Made by a program: the position numbers and the translations under genes
In this document: piece by piece, positions 13,794-27,618 of the stretch
Position numbering within the stretch: position 1 is the first letter of the stretch
Layout: each line of letters opens with the position of its first letter
Assembly: GCA_024529925.1 (NCBI GenBank)
Contig: JAFEUB010001120.1
Span: 479,501 to 543,500 of the forward strand
From: Ophthalmolycus amberensis
Lineage: Eukaryota > Chordata > Actinopteri > Perciformes > Zoarcidae
Direction of reading: 5' to 3'
Length of the DNA: 64,000 nucleotides
The notes under the pieces: generated by a model
What the model saw: only the letters and a program-made list of their open reading frames with translations
Database searches by the model: none
Told to the model about the DNA's origin: nothing

Positions 13794-16700
13794 TAGACTT
13801 TTACTACAAGTCAGATGTGAATAATCACACATTACCTGCACTGCTAATTAATTGTCGTTACAGTTACAGAAACAATTACACTCTTAATATTTCAGTGTCC
13901 CACGATGGCCGAGAGGACAATTCTGGAGGGTGTTTGGAGCATTTTAGAATTACTTCTGAGATAGAAAATAGAATAAAATACATTCAACATTTGCTCAGGA
14001 CAGCGTCATTAGAGAAGCAAAAACACATGTTGGTTAAATCCTTTTATTTTGGAATACACATTTGGGGCTGTGTGGATGCTTGAACTGATTTAAATAAAGT
14101 CGTGCATCTTTTTTGAAACTCACAGCGTTTAGTTTGTAAGACGAAGTGATGCAAATTGAGAACAAAAAGCTCAATTCTCAGGAAGTATCAATGCCATATG
14201 AAGAAAAGCTTCAATAAACCAGTACTGGGAGATATGGCTCAGAGCTGTCATGGTAATAAGTTGTATATTCAGTGACTGTGATGTATGCATCACACTACTA
14301 TGTATATGCTGTTTCTGTTTACAGAAACCAACCACATGCCAGAATTCACAGAACTAATAGGTATAACTAGGTGTCTTTGTTTCTCGCAAATTGAGAATTT
14401 TCCCCAAAATGTACTTTTAATGATTGTTTGTACAACATGTAAGATAGTATACAGTAAATATCATGGTGTAAAATGCACTGCCTCTTCTCATGGAAGACTG
14501 TTGTCCATGGTTCCACAATAGGCAATGGGCCTGCCTCAACTGGATGTGATTGTGTTCAGGTAAGATGATATACATTCGTCAACTGTCAGAGGTTTTGACT
14601 TTATACCAGGTTAGCTATCCCTTTAATATTTATATTAAATACTAGTTGCTAATGTTTCAACTGCTAAAACGTGCATGGGCTGACAACAAACAACAAATCT
14701 GATACTCTTATTGGTATCTTCTAACTTTCTCTCAATTGATTTTCCAGAGAAAGTACAATATCACGAGAAAACTGTGATGCAAAAAGCCACTAATTGACAA
14801 TTTTCATTTGTCATTTGGAAACCTATTTAGTAATATTTAGAATTATTAACAAAGGAAAAAAATATTTTACAGTTCAGTTGATTTTATCATGAGCTGGTTG
14901 AGTGTAAAACACGATATCAAACACATCCATAAAGGTAGTGCACCACTACCATAGGCCATAGAGACGAGGCAGAAGCCAGAATTAACCGGTTCAGTGGGTG
15001 ATCTCTCCCACACTGCGTTTTCTGATTTACAGCCGGTTCCTTGTCCTTTGCCGGGTACCACGACGGGTGCTGGAGCGTGACGATCCTCTAAAAAGGTGCG
15101 ATCACTTTCTGTTGAGTCATGCTGTAGCTCACAGCTACAGACATAGAGGTCATCCTCTACAACTACAGGGTCCACCATCTCGTATGTCCTCAATTAAAAC
15201 ACATGCATCACGCCTCAGGTGCACTGCCACGACTCTGATCCGACTCCAGATGTGGTCGAATGGAGATGCTGGTTTACAGCGATCAACGCGGGAGAGGCCG
15301 TGACGAGTCTGCATAGGTGTGATGTATGAATGGGACGATCGTGATGGAGAAGGTGTTAAGAATAGAACAGGGTCTCTCTGGGATCAGCACAGCTCCCCCT
15401 CTCTCTCTGTCTTTTCCCTCTCTGTTTTGCTCACACTCACAGCACACTGAATCCCATTAGCGGTGGCATCAGTGTCTGTCGCACTTGTAGCCTGCAGCGT
15501 CTCTGTTTTTGGCGTGCGTGGGCGCCCATGTGCGTCGGTGTGATCTCATCATTTGTTGTATTTTAGGCGTAATGGGAAGGAACCCTACATAAGCGGTGCA
15601 GGGAAACGTCAGGCCTGAGAGGGAACCGGTCCGCTTTGCATGTGTGCTCGTGATGGCTCCATCAAGACAAAGAAAAAATTAAAATAAAAGACATCACTTG
15701 CCGAGACGCTGAGCGCGTGTGTCGGTTTAATGGGGTGATTAAAAAGACGTGGGTAGAATCTCATCGCTCACCTGCAGAGCTGTCGTACAAACAGATGAAA
15801 AATGTAATCAATGAAAAACAGCAAGTGAGAGCGGTAGGAACGCAGAGCAGTGCTGTTCACAGGAGCCGGTCGAACATTCTGCTGGAGTGTATGAGCTGCG
15901 AATACACATTTCATGGAGACTGAAAAGATAGCAGTATTAACACCAACAAGGATCCCACAGTGGAACAGGCTGCGCTCAAACTGGCAGACCGGATCATGAA
16001 TTTTGGCAAATCCATGTTGGATTCGAGCTGCTTTTATCAAGTCTGCAGAGCAAAAAAACAACAACTACTTTTCCACTCAGCCCACTGTTAGTGTTTTGAT
16101 ATAAAACTCTGAAGCGTGAAGAGTTTGAGTGATGCTCAGTTCTTGTATAATGGATGTCTATGGGGGGGGGGGGGCTGATATCGTTAGCCGGTTAACAGTT
16201 AGCTTACGTTAGCTAGCCAGCAAATATCATCCAATACTTTCATGGCACGCATGTTATGACAATGTAACGTTAGCATGACTGGATAGTGCAAATTAAAAGT
16301 AATAACCTACAATATGTGTACAAAACTAGTCCTGCATAGCCAGACCTATCGCCATGGTCACTAAAGAAACTAACGCACTCAGAGCTCGATGAAGCGCACA
16401 CTGTATTTAGAGAGTGGCCTCGTCTGTCAGCTCACTTTTCTTCTACTTTCCTCTGTCCACCATTCACGCCACTGACAAACCCAAGATGAGTGTAAAGCAC
16501 CCTATTCGTTCTTTACATTCTAACGAAGCGCTGATTGAATGATTTTTTTTTTTGCAAAGAACAAGAGCTTTTCCACTGTGATGCCTGCTTGTAATTAAAT
16601 TGAACTTTCAGTCTGAAGCTGCTGCGAGCGCACCGTTTAATAACCGCTCCCAGCAACCATTTCAGCATGGGGAGAAAAATTAAAAGGCTATATTCGGCGA

Positions 16701-19700
16701 CGGCTGCGTGAGGCAGATAGTTTGCTTTCGGATTTAACATTATTGAACATTCATTAAATTCCTTTATTCAATCTGAGAGCTGTGTGAAGGTGTTTGTCTT
16801 TCATTTCCCAGGATCCCTCTCTGATTACAAGCAGAACGCTGCTGAGCTTTCATTTCGTGAATACAAACTTTGTAGGTTTCCTCCAAACTGATCACAAGGT
16901 TATTGACGGCATCGTGGAAGTTATGTACAATGAAATTTGGAGTAGTACAATGGAAACAAAATCCTATGATAATGGAGGGTATAGTAGTATAATGTATGTA
17001 AAAGTATGTATTATGCAATACATTTTTCATCATTTTTCATCATTTTAAATCATCATCATTACTTTTTCAATAGAAGTACTTAGCATGTTATATAGGTATT
17101 GTACATTTATAGAAATAAAAAGGATTGAATAGAACGTTAAATAGCCAACAGCTCTCATATTACCAGTCCAATTGGTTCCTGTTGCGTCTTTATCATCCCA
17201 GCTAGCAGCGCTGCTATCCGCTCAGTCTTTGCCATCGTTAGCAACGTTTCCTCAGGATGTCATGATTTTTATTTTTAGTAATCCTTCATGTCCTCGGCAA
17301 AAATACAATTGTTTTTAAAGCGGTCCATAATGCGAAAGGCAGAGAGACAAAATCAAAGTTCCTCTGACATCAGTTATCATCAGCATAATCAACAGATGGC
17401 ACAGCTGGCTGCAGCTGCATTGCTGATTGGGCCGTGAAGGCAGAAGTTGTTGAAGTGATTTGAAAACACGGAGAGCAGCGAGGCAGCAGCATTTTGTTTC
17501 TTCTACCCTGTTCAGGTTTTGGTTTGTCAGCTCCTCTGGGCGACGTGGCGCCCATATCAACACCATAATTTAATTTGGACAAACAGGGTGAATCTACAGC
17601 TCCCCGGTTACTGAAGCTGTGACGCTCTCCTTTGTTGCAGCCCTGCTATTTGATTAGGCTGATTAGACGGGCGGGTTCTAAACATGAAATTAGAGCCTGG
17701 GGCTGCGCAATTATAGATTAATGGGTGTAAACCTCAAAGTTGGATGCATGTTTTCTAAAAGCTCTGGGCAAGCATATTCATTCTGTGAGCTACTACGGCA
17801 GATCTACTGGTTTTACAGCTATTCAAGATGAGGACTCGCATTAAGGTTTCATAGCCAGACTGGACTGCCTCAGATGCTGCAATGTGCAGAAACAAAACAG
17901 AACAAATAATAGAACAAAGACCACAAATGAATGAAAGGATCATCTAACTTACTGTGAGGCACAGAGAAAGCAAGGTAGGCATTTGTGGAGAATGAGCCCT
18001 ATTGATTGGACATAAAGCACCACTCAGAGAACCCATTGGTTTAAAAGGAGGAATGCTGAGTCGTAAGGTTGTCAAGCAGTCAGCCGCTCAGGGTGAAGGC
18101 GGGTCAGAGAGCTGTGTGGATAAAGAGATATTTTGGGTAATGGTCTGCAAGACCCCAGTGAGTTATAACAACCCCTTCAGTAAGTAGCTTCTGCTATCGT
18201 CCACCTAATGGAGCCCTTTGTGATTTAAAACAGCCTGGCATGCTGATTTTGTTAATATTTTATTTTTATCTTTAAAACAATAACTTCGATAGACTCTTAC
18301 TACACAGCTTTGTTGAATACTTCTGATTGGTCAATGATGGCATTCTACTGTTACGCTGTGGACGTAGTTCTGATCTCCGTACACAGCGAGAGGACTTATT
18401 TTTTAGTAGTCCAGCAAGTAGCCGTTAAATAAGCGGGATATCTGTTCAATTCATGCAAGATTGTCCTCTATATTCTATAGAACAAGTGTCCGGTTATTCT
18501 CCTATAGCTATTTTCATTCTGCCTTTGTTGTGTCCCGTCACTGTTATAATGGCCAAAATCTCCCCTTAGGGATCCCTTTCATCTTATCTTAATGGAAAGA
18601 CGGGCCGAGGGCTGGGTGAAGTCGTAGCGAGCCCCGCCGTTGTTTGGATGTCCTTTGGCTAGAAGGAAGGACAGACAGATAAACAGAGATACGGGCAGAC
18701 GACGTAATCAGAGCGAGGTTATCAGGACAATTCTAGAAAGAGCCGGCATGGGCATGGACAGAAAGACAAGGCAAGTAAGAACAGACACAAAGAAAGGCAA
18801 AACATTCAGCTTCAATCCAGTTGATCAATGTACAATGGGAATTATAGGTTGACATGATTATGAATTATCCAAATTATATTCAGTCTGATTGGGTAGGGTC
18901 CTGTTATATTGCTGCTAGTCTCTGACCTGTGTGTCAATATTTCTCATGCCGAAGTGAATCAAATAGTAGTCACAACCATTACAATGAAACTGGGGTGAGA
19001 CGGTTAGCTGTGAAGTGCAGAGACAATGTGTTGAAGAGCTGCTTGTGAAATGGTGGTAAAACATCACGCTGACAGTGTTGATGTGCGCTCCCTGTTTGAG
19101 TCTGATAATCCTCGGGTTATTCAGCCTGGGTCACACGATCCACAAGCCCCTTTCACATCTCCAGTTTGAAAATGAACTCATGAACGTTGGATTCGGACAT
19201 TTTCCGCGGTTCTAATTCATCAAGACATGAAGTGGACAGTTGGATAAAAAAAGACACATCCCACTATGTAATGAAAGCACGCGTCAATCAAAGACCGAGT
19301 TTGTAACACCACGCATTCGTAAACCGACCGCTCTGTGATGCACACGTTTTGTCTTTCATCGGAACCGTTTTACTACCAGCACTGTTTTGTTCAATTAGAA
19401 AGTACCGCAACTCAGCAAAAGACTGAGTGGCGAATTCACAGGATTGCATAAGTGATCATGGAAATAGGGTTTCTCACTGCCACGTTTGAATTCCTTGCCT
19501 GAAGTTTTGAGGAATGCCTCTTTCTCTCTCTGCCATTGTTCTGCCTGTTGTGTTCTTGGCTCTAGCTCTACTTTGCCACATGGATAATATCAATCAGACG
19601 CACAAAAGAGAAAGGGCAGCAGCTGCAGTATCTTTTGTGTATCGGACCTTGAGACGAGGCAGATAGCGGTCACAGGTCCTGGCGCTCTCAGCGGCCGCTA

Positions 19701-21918
19701 TCGACTCTTTGTGAACAAGCCTGTGAATGTTAAATAAATGAGACCGCTTTAGAATGTGGCAGCGAAGGCTACACACTCCAATATACAACAGTTTTTACGA
19801 TCTAAATAATTACTGGGCTATAAAATTCATCATCTTAGAATGGAATATATTGGAAAGGTCAACCGTTAAACACAACTTTAACATTAAATGAAGTCAGGGC
19901 GCCCTGCTGAGTAGACTCTGCTCAGTAAAATGTAACGACAGCGCTCCACCTTGCTCAGCAGATGCCGAAGCCACTGCCTGTAGCTACAGTTGTTCCTCTG
20001 AGCCTGAATGATGCTCTTGATGATGGTAAAAAGAGGGGTTAACTGCTTGTGTCTCTCCCATCAGGAGGGAGGAATAGAAACCCAGTGAGTAGACGGGTCC
20101 CTGGTGGCCATGGAGACTCACGCTGCTGCCAAGTTAGGGAGAGAAAGTCGAAGCAGACTCCAGCATCCTGATGTGCGCCACTGGCAACGTCTGCCAAAAA
20201 GCTCCCTTTTTCGAGTTAAATGTGTGGGCTGGTGTCAAGTTGGGAGGTCTAGACGGCTGATTCACAGGTTTACCCTTTTAAACTGCCAGGTAAAACCTGT
20301 ATATTGCTTTGGGGTATTAAAAAAACAATATGACACCCGTTTATGTTAATACAGGCGCCATATTTTATGACGTGTGTCTGTTGACTACATAGTGGGGCAC
20401 ATCCAGGCATGGTCCTTCCACTGACATAAACAGGAATAAATGAAGGCAGAAGTTGGACGTAAAATGAAATGGTTGAGGAGAAACGTGGCCCACAGTTGTC
20501 ATTAATGATGATTGATTATTTTTCAGCTGACTAAATGCACTGGCGTGAAAAATGCATGCCGCTTCTTTCCTTTATCCACATTCGGGCTGTTTTCTTTTAT
20601 TCTCCTGATTATAGGCACTTCAGAAAGCAGGAAGCTAGAACACAGTCGTGCTTATTGTGTTGTGTGACAAAGTGAGTAAGTGAATAATATGACTTGGAAG
20701 AGGCTTTTGAATCTGTACGAGTTACGGAATGGAATCGTTTAAATGGTTGTGCAGCTACATCAGAAATAATATGGCAGAAAGACATGAGCAAAATAATGTA
20801 ACATAAGCTTATTAAATGAGAGAAAGGGCTTCATATCAGTTCTATATACAGTATGCTTTGGATTTATTTCTCCAAATCTGGTCAGATTGCATTGACACAA
20901 TGCTAAACACACTGTTCCAACACTCTACCGTTCCCGCTCCAACCCCGACGACGTGGATGTGTTGTACATCTACAGACGCAACTCTGCACAGCTGCTGTTG
21001 CTCGCAAGCGGCTGCCTTCCAATATGGCCACCAGAAGGACTGTTACATCACCTGAGAGGCCTCGCCGTTAAAAACAATCCTGTGCGGAGCGAGGCTTGTT
21101 GCAGGCGATTTGTGGCGAAGCGATGATGTGTTACATACTGCTGGTCCATTACTGGCTCCTATAAGTGAAGTAAAATAAAATGCTGTTCTTTAACTGCTTT
21201 AGTTTCTCTTGCTTAGAACAAGCTGAAAGCTCACGCCGAGCGAAGACAGATCCCTCCTCTCTGCCGGACAGCCATGAACACAGAGAGCGAGGATGTTTAC
21301 AGGGGAAGTTGAGACAGAGGAGCAGAAAGGTGTAAAACACCTGAGGCTTCTCTTTGGAGGAAAAAGAAAATGAGGATAAGATCAGCGTCTTGTCTCTTCC
21401 TGTGTGTCTGACGCTATATAAACCTGCTATTACACATTACTTACTGAATATCATGTTCACAGTTGTTGAGTCAAGACCAGCGGGTATATTTGACAGTTTG
21501 ATGACTTTAATAACTTCAGAATAAAGTGTTTCAAATTGTGATACGATAAATGTAATGTCATGCCCAGAAAAATCCCCCAAACCTCCCCCACAGTCGTCAT
21601 TCAGTGAATCAGCGAGGCAGGCATCATTGCAGCTTTTCTGTCGAGTACGATCCCCACCACACCACGCTGGACTGACTTCTCAGGTCACACATAATAAACA
21701 ACAGCAATAATAAAAACACAGCGGCTGCGTTTGCAGACAAACCTCCCTCATATTGGAGGTGGGAGGCACTGACCGCCTTCTGGTGAGACTTTCCACAAAG
21801 ACTACAGACTGTCCGACAGAAAACCAGCCGCGTAACTCACAGCCAGTCGTGCACTGGCTGCACTCCGGGCCTCGCCCCTTGTTGCTGCAACGCGGTGGGC
21901 TGCTGCTGCTGCATCAGC

Positions 21919-21921
<3 letters not shown>

Positions 21922-21951
<30 letters not shown>
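21922..21951. repeat. (GT)15 microsatellite
   Basis: A perfect GT run of 30 bases, followed 147 bases later by a complementary CA run. Confidence 0.95.
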
Positions 21952-21953
<2 letters not shown>

Positions 21954-22098
21954 AAGCATGTGCGCGGAAGTCAACAGGCATGTCGGCAGTGTTTTGTTCG
22001 TGCTGGATGGTGCTTGAGGCGAGTATGCACCCCCCTGCAGAATCCTGCAGAGGTTAATCCGCTGTACTCCTCCCAGTAGCAGCGGGCAGCCATGCACC

Positions 22099-22121
22099 CA
22101 CACACACACACACACACACAC
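22099..22121. repeat. (CA)n microsatellite
   Basis: A perfect CA run of 23 bases. Confidence 0.93.
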
Positions 22122-23039
22122 CTGTGTTTTTACTCTCCGAAATGTTGCATCTTTTAACGAGATGTCAGTCACCATGTTTCGCCGTCTCTCTCACACCCTG
22201 CACCTTTTACACCACTCACACACAGCAAACGCTACGTCTGTCGTTCCCTGTACGATCACTGAATCAGTCGTTCTCTTGACAGAGGAAGCAACATCTTCAC
22301 TGCTAATTTACAGTAACCGCTGGTAATCGGCGCCTTGGGAGTATGCTTGCATTTTGTGTTTAATTAGGAGGATGTTATCAAGGTTTTAATAACCCAGGCT
22401 CCCCTTTGTTGCCCAAATTTAGACTAGCGTTGTCATAACAACTGCAGCAGATGGAGAGGTGATAGTAGCAGTACTATTAGCAGCATGCATTATGTGGAAT
22501 AAGAATAAAAAGGGGAATAATAGTCACAGTTAGTAGTTTTCACTCTCCCAGGAGTTTGTTTGAGAGCTTAAAATTCTGAATTAAACATCTGTAGCTTTGT
22601 TTTTTAATTAGCAGCATCAGCATTTAAAATCCCCACCGAATCAGCCTTACTCTATTCCCAAGACTGGGGTCATGTTGCTCAGACCATCTGCTGTCTAACC
22701 CGGCCCAAGTGACACAGATCACTGCACTACTACCACCCCTGGATTATGGCATCAACGGACACACACACACGCGCACACACACAAATCTTGGCTTAAATGT
22801 TGCTGCCGAGCGATGACAGCGTATTTGTGTGTGTTTTCAGCAGTATCTTTTAGCCATTACTTAGAGTGACTCGCTGAACCGGACTGGTACAGACACACTC
22901 ACAGTTCTGGTAATAACAATCCAATTTGGCCAATTCGCCAATACTATGGCATACATTCTCTGTGTGTTTGTTCATGTTTTACAAAGGGTTGAACCTGAGC
23001 CATACAACAGTGGCAGCAATCATAGTAGTATACAGCTGT

Positions 23040-23125
23040 TAACAAATACTTTTGTTTTTAGTGCACTGGTATTGGATCGGTACTCAGTTTTGGGCAATCT
23101 TTGAGTTACGGTATCTGGTATTGGG
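23040..23125. repeat. fragment of an interspersed repeat
   Basis: GGTATTGGATCGGTACTCAG with TTACGGTATCTGGTATTGGG looks like the interior of a dispersed fish repeat known for 'ggtatcggatcggtactcgg'. Family memory only; the boundaries are approximate. Confidence 0.35.
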
Positions 23126-24684
23126 AAGGAAAGAAATTCAGCAAAATTGACATACATTCAGAAATGTTGAAGAGCAGGCAGGAGGATATTATTAGCAGGT
23201 GATGTGGTTAAAAACGGGTTTTTTTTCAAATGTGTCCATCAGCATTTTAATACAATTTTGTAGAATTGGTCAAGTATGATGCTGTGGTTCTGCAGCACCA
23301 CAGAATAGGACTTGCAAACACTGTAAAAAAAAACGAAACACACACAGTACAGTATTTCACTATCTCTGTCTCTTCCAATCCCTTGGTCCAGTAATACATG
23401 GAGAGCTCAGAGGTCTATTTCTGACTCACTTTGACACTGAAGTCAGTCAGGCATTGGTGATGACATGCATGCGCACACACACACACACGCACACACCTAA
23501 GGCTAAGTAATACATTTGTTTAAAGGCATTCTCCTGGCGATGCTAAATGACATGCTGCCCGCTCCGTCTCCCAGCGCTCCCTCCGACAACAACCAGAAGC
23601 TTCGGTCCTGATTCACTGTGGACAGGCTGCAAAATCAGCCTTATTCATTTTTTATTTTTTTTAAATCCTCCACCAACTTCCTACATTCCATTGCCCTGAA
23701 TTATAATTTATATAAAACTTGTTGCCATAGCAGCAAAACCCCCTTCATTGCCTTCTTTTTGACAGAGGCACTACAATAAAAAAGGCAAAACCATCAGAGG
23801 GTATAACTTATGAAATACGGCTTTCCAAAAAAAAATTATGACAAGGAAATCCTTGCAGAGCCTGAACAAAGGGGCCGGAAAGCAGCTTTGTGGGATTACA
23901 AATTACTGCGAGAAGTCTTAAATGACGGTGGCAGCAAACAAGTCTTGCGTCACAAATCATGAAATTCAAAGCCACAGGAGAAGAGCAATCAATGACTGAT
24001 TTACTGACGGAGCATGAAGTCCCTGCAGAAGCGTGTATAGAGCCAACGTTTGAGTCCAAGCTGAACCGACAGCTACGCAGCACCCTGAGCTTTTGTATCG
24101 GTGCAATGCTAAAGAGCAGATAATCATCAGAATCTGAAGATTCAGAGAGGGGGGTCAGTCTAAATGCCCATAAATGGAACGAGGAAAGTAAGGAGGTTCG
24201 GTTTACAACATAAACCTGGGGACACATGAAATGGGCGGGTCTTTGGGTTGTCCCCGAGAAAATGTGGAGTAAAAAAAAAAAAAATACATGATTTTGTGTA
24301 TTCTGGGGAATGTTTCTGCTTCAATTTATGGTGTAAATGTTTATTTTTGTGGAAAAACTCAAAATATAATAATATAAAGGGTATATAATGCAGTAAGGCT
24401 CTCAGACATTCTGTATTGCTTTCAAATATGTATTTCTCCGATAGATCCACTGCTCTCATTTACTGTTATCTCTGCTGAGTCCACACATATGTCGGCATGA
24501 CTCAATATTTTCTACTCTTATGTCTTTAACTTCTTTGAATGTGCATGTACATTCACCTCAGTGATACATGAACTCCTTTTAATGTATTTATTCACTTTGA
24601 ATAGCTCATGTGTGTTTCAGCGAGATATCTGCTCGTGTTGAAAACATTTTGCACATTCATAGCGTTTCCTATATATCTGTGTTC

Positions 24685-24770
24685 GCTAGATGTCGAGAAA
24701 AGTCGTAATATTTCGAGAAACAAAGTTGGAATATTGCACAATTTGATGAGCATAAAGTCCTAATACAACC
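24685..24770. repeat. decayed minisatellite of the 'aaagtcgtaatatt' type
   Basis: GAGAAAAGTCGTAATATTTC then GAGAAACAAAGTTGGAATATT and CATAAAGTCCTAATAC are three diverged copies of one unit, a kind frequent in fish genomes. Confidence 0.4.
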
Positions 24771-27008
24771 GAAACTAACAGAAAACACTTCTGAACGGGC
24801 ATAAACGTCACCGTTGTGAGGCTCATGGTCCACACAAATGTTAACTTCACCTCTTCTGAGTGCAGGCAAAATCCACTTTGTTGTGTCAATTTATCATATT
24901 GTTCTTTTAGATGCAACTTGTATCGCTTAAACCTGAACATATGCAGACGAGGCCAACCAGACTCATTTAAAACCTAAAAATAAATGTTATATTGAAGGTA
25001 TTTTCATGTCTGGCTTGCTGTGGTGGCATCCTGATCTCACCACTTAATCCCTCTTCCCACAAAAACAATACCAAGGCTGGGAACCTGGCCTTGGTGGAGG
25101 CATCGGTAGGAGGCATCGGACATCTGCGAGGGGGGGGGGGATAATGTGCCTATATACTCTGTTAAACTATTCTGCAGCGAGGCAGGGTGCCGAGGTCCTG
25201 ACCTCCTAGCTGGCTACGGTCATGATGATCACGCCAAGCTATTCTGTCCTCCCAAAATATTGGTATGGGGACATGTCCCCACCGTCCACGTGCAACCCTA
25301 CGCCCCTTGAGGAAAGGAACAAGACGCTCAGAATGTAGCAGTGTCAAAACAGTAAAAGGGAAGTGATCAAGATCAATCGCAACACTCAAAGTAACACTTG
25401 TGATTACAGTAAGCCAGTCAAAGCATGCGATGAAACATTCAGACGCCGCGATGACTCTCGAGTCATCCTCAGACGGAGCACGCTGGAAGTCATTCCGCCC
25501 CGTCATGTGTCAGCGAGGTTGCCAGTTGTTCCTGAATGCAGCTCTGGCCCCAGATCAGCGGTCAGCGGGCGCAGATGGCCCGCGTGCTGTCGGCCCGCTC
25601 CGCGGCTCGGTAGTGGCTTCATACAACAAGGGAGATACGAGGCTTTATGTGGGAGTCATGTGACTTCACATGTGAAAACACTTGTTTTAGGTGGCGACTC
25701 CTAGCTGGAGACCCTGTTCACCTCAGCTTTCACCTGATCAATATAGAATTGTAAGAACAATCCAGTGGAAATTTTATATTGTATTGTTATTTTGAATAAA
25801 GCTGATAAAATGCAACTTTTCGTCTGCAATTTCATGCTTGAAATACTTATTTTCCCCTTCAATGGGTTACGCAATGATTTATTTGATTCACAACACAGGC
25901 AAATGTCACATACTGTGTGAAACTGCAACTCGGTAATCTGTGACGTATCCAACTGCCCAATGAATTCACCACCACAGAAAAGGCCCCCTAGAACTGTCCC
26001 TGAACGGAGGCATCACACTCTTTGCAACGCTGCATCATGATGCATCCAACGTTAATATTTTATAATTCACAATGTCATAGTAATCGCTGGCAGAGGTTTA
26101 CAAAATGCTGCTGCATGCTTTGGACTCAATGAAATGACCTGAAATGTGAAAGAAATGAATTGCGCAGTCATAATGCATATGTAGCACAGCTGATGATGAG
26201 GCAATGTTTTGAGCACCATTTTTCAACAAGCATGTTTTTTTGGTAGCCAATTTTTGGGTGTTGTTCTGTGCCCTTTTGGTAATTTGCAGGTCAAAATCCA
26301 TCTGCGTCTAGGAACAAAACCATTTGTATCACAGAGGTAAATTCATTGAAATGCTGTTGAACCAACGGTGATACGTTACCTCAACATCTTCATATTTCAA
26401 ACAAAAGTTGCCCCCAGTGTTAACTAACCAAAGTTAAAAAGGTTTTAACTACTATATTATTTTGACAACCTGCCACTCTGAAACCTAAGATGAGAGAAAT
26501 TACAAAATTGCTTGTAAAAAGTGCTGATTTGATTACCGTCATTTGAAGTAATAAGAACCCAACAGGTGAAAGCTTGGACGTTAATCTAGATCAGCGGTTC
26601 CCAAACTTTTTAGGCCGCGCACCCCCTTCTACATCCCGACCGGGTTCACGCACCCCCAATCCCCCACACCTTAAAAAAAAAGAAGCAACAGAGCCTATTT
26701 ATAGCGCATAGAAATCTGACCAATGAGAGAACAGTTTGCTCGCACGTGGCGTTTGTTTACAATATTTAGTCCGCTGTTAAATGTTGCAGTGTGAACACAA
26801 ACCGAACAAAGGGGCAACTGCAACATTGTATCATATTAATCCCTGAATCAGAACAAAGCAAACGAACTGAAGGTGTGAAAACGCCCTGAAACACTGCAAC
26901 AAAGTTTCAATAACTTTCAGTTACACAAGGCGTCACTTTTAAAGAGCAATAAGGATGGCGAGGACACACGCACAGGCTCAGAGGCAGATTATCACATTTA
27001 ATTTACAA

Positions 27009-27296
27009 TCAACCATACATAGAATGAGACTGCTGTTGTTTTTGGCTGTCTTGTAACTCCTCCAATTTCGATATAAACAATGTAAGGGGCTTTTGACTTG
27101 CACTGGCATGCTTGGTGTTCAGGTGGCGACGTAAATAAGAGGGTTTCAGACAGATGTTAGCCAGAACCTCACTGCACACCACGCACTGTGGCTTTGGGCA
27201 ATCTGCATTGGCAATCCAAGTGAAGCCCAGACACAGATCATTTTCATCATATTTCCTCTTTTTTTTCCCAGTCTGATGCTCTCTCGTTTCCTCTTT
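27009..27296 (-). pseudogene. BED zinc-finger remnant of a hAT transposase
   Basis: On the minus strand 95 codons remain open, with no start codon before the upstream TAA. The frame contains RKYDENDLCLGFTW, then CPKPQCVVCSEVLANICLK, then PSYLRRHLNTKH. The C-x2-C ... H-x4-H spacing and the RHL.TKH ending are those of the BED finger at the N-terminus of Charlie/ZBED-type hAT transposases and of host genes derived from them (ZBED5, FAM200). After about 30 more residues the frame stops, and no catalytic domain follows. It is a relic. Confidence 0.8.
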
Positions 27297-27391
27297 TTAC
27301 CTTGACTCCGCGATGGGCCTATGTGCTCCCGATTTGTCTGTGCAATCCCTTCCTCCTTCCTCCGTTTCATCTTCCTCCCGTCTCCGTCTCC

Positions 27392-27618
<227 letters not shown>

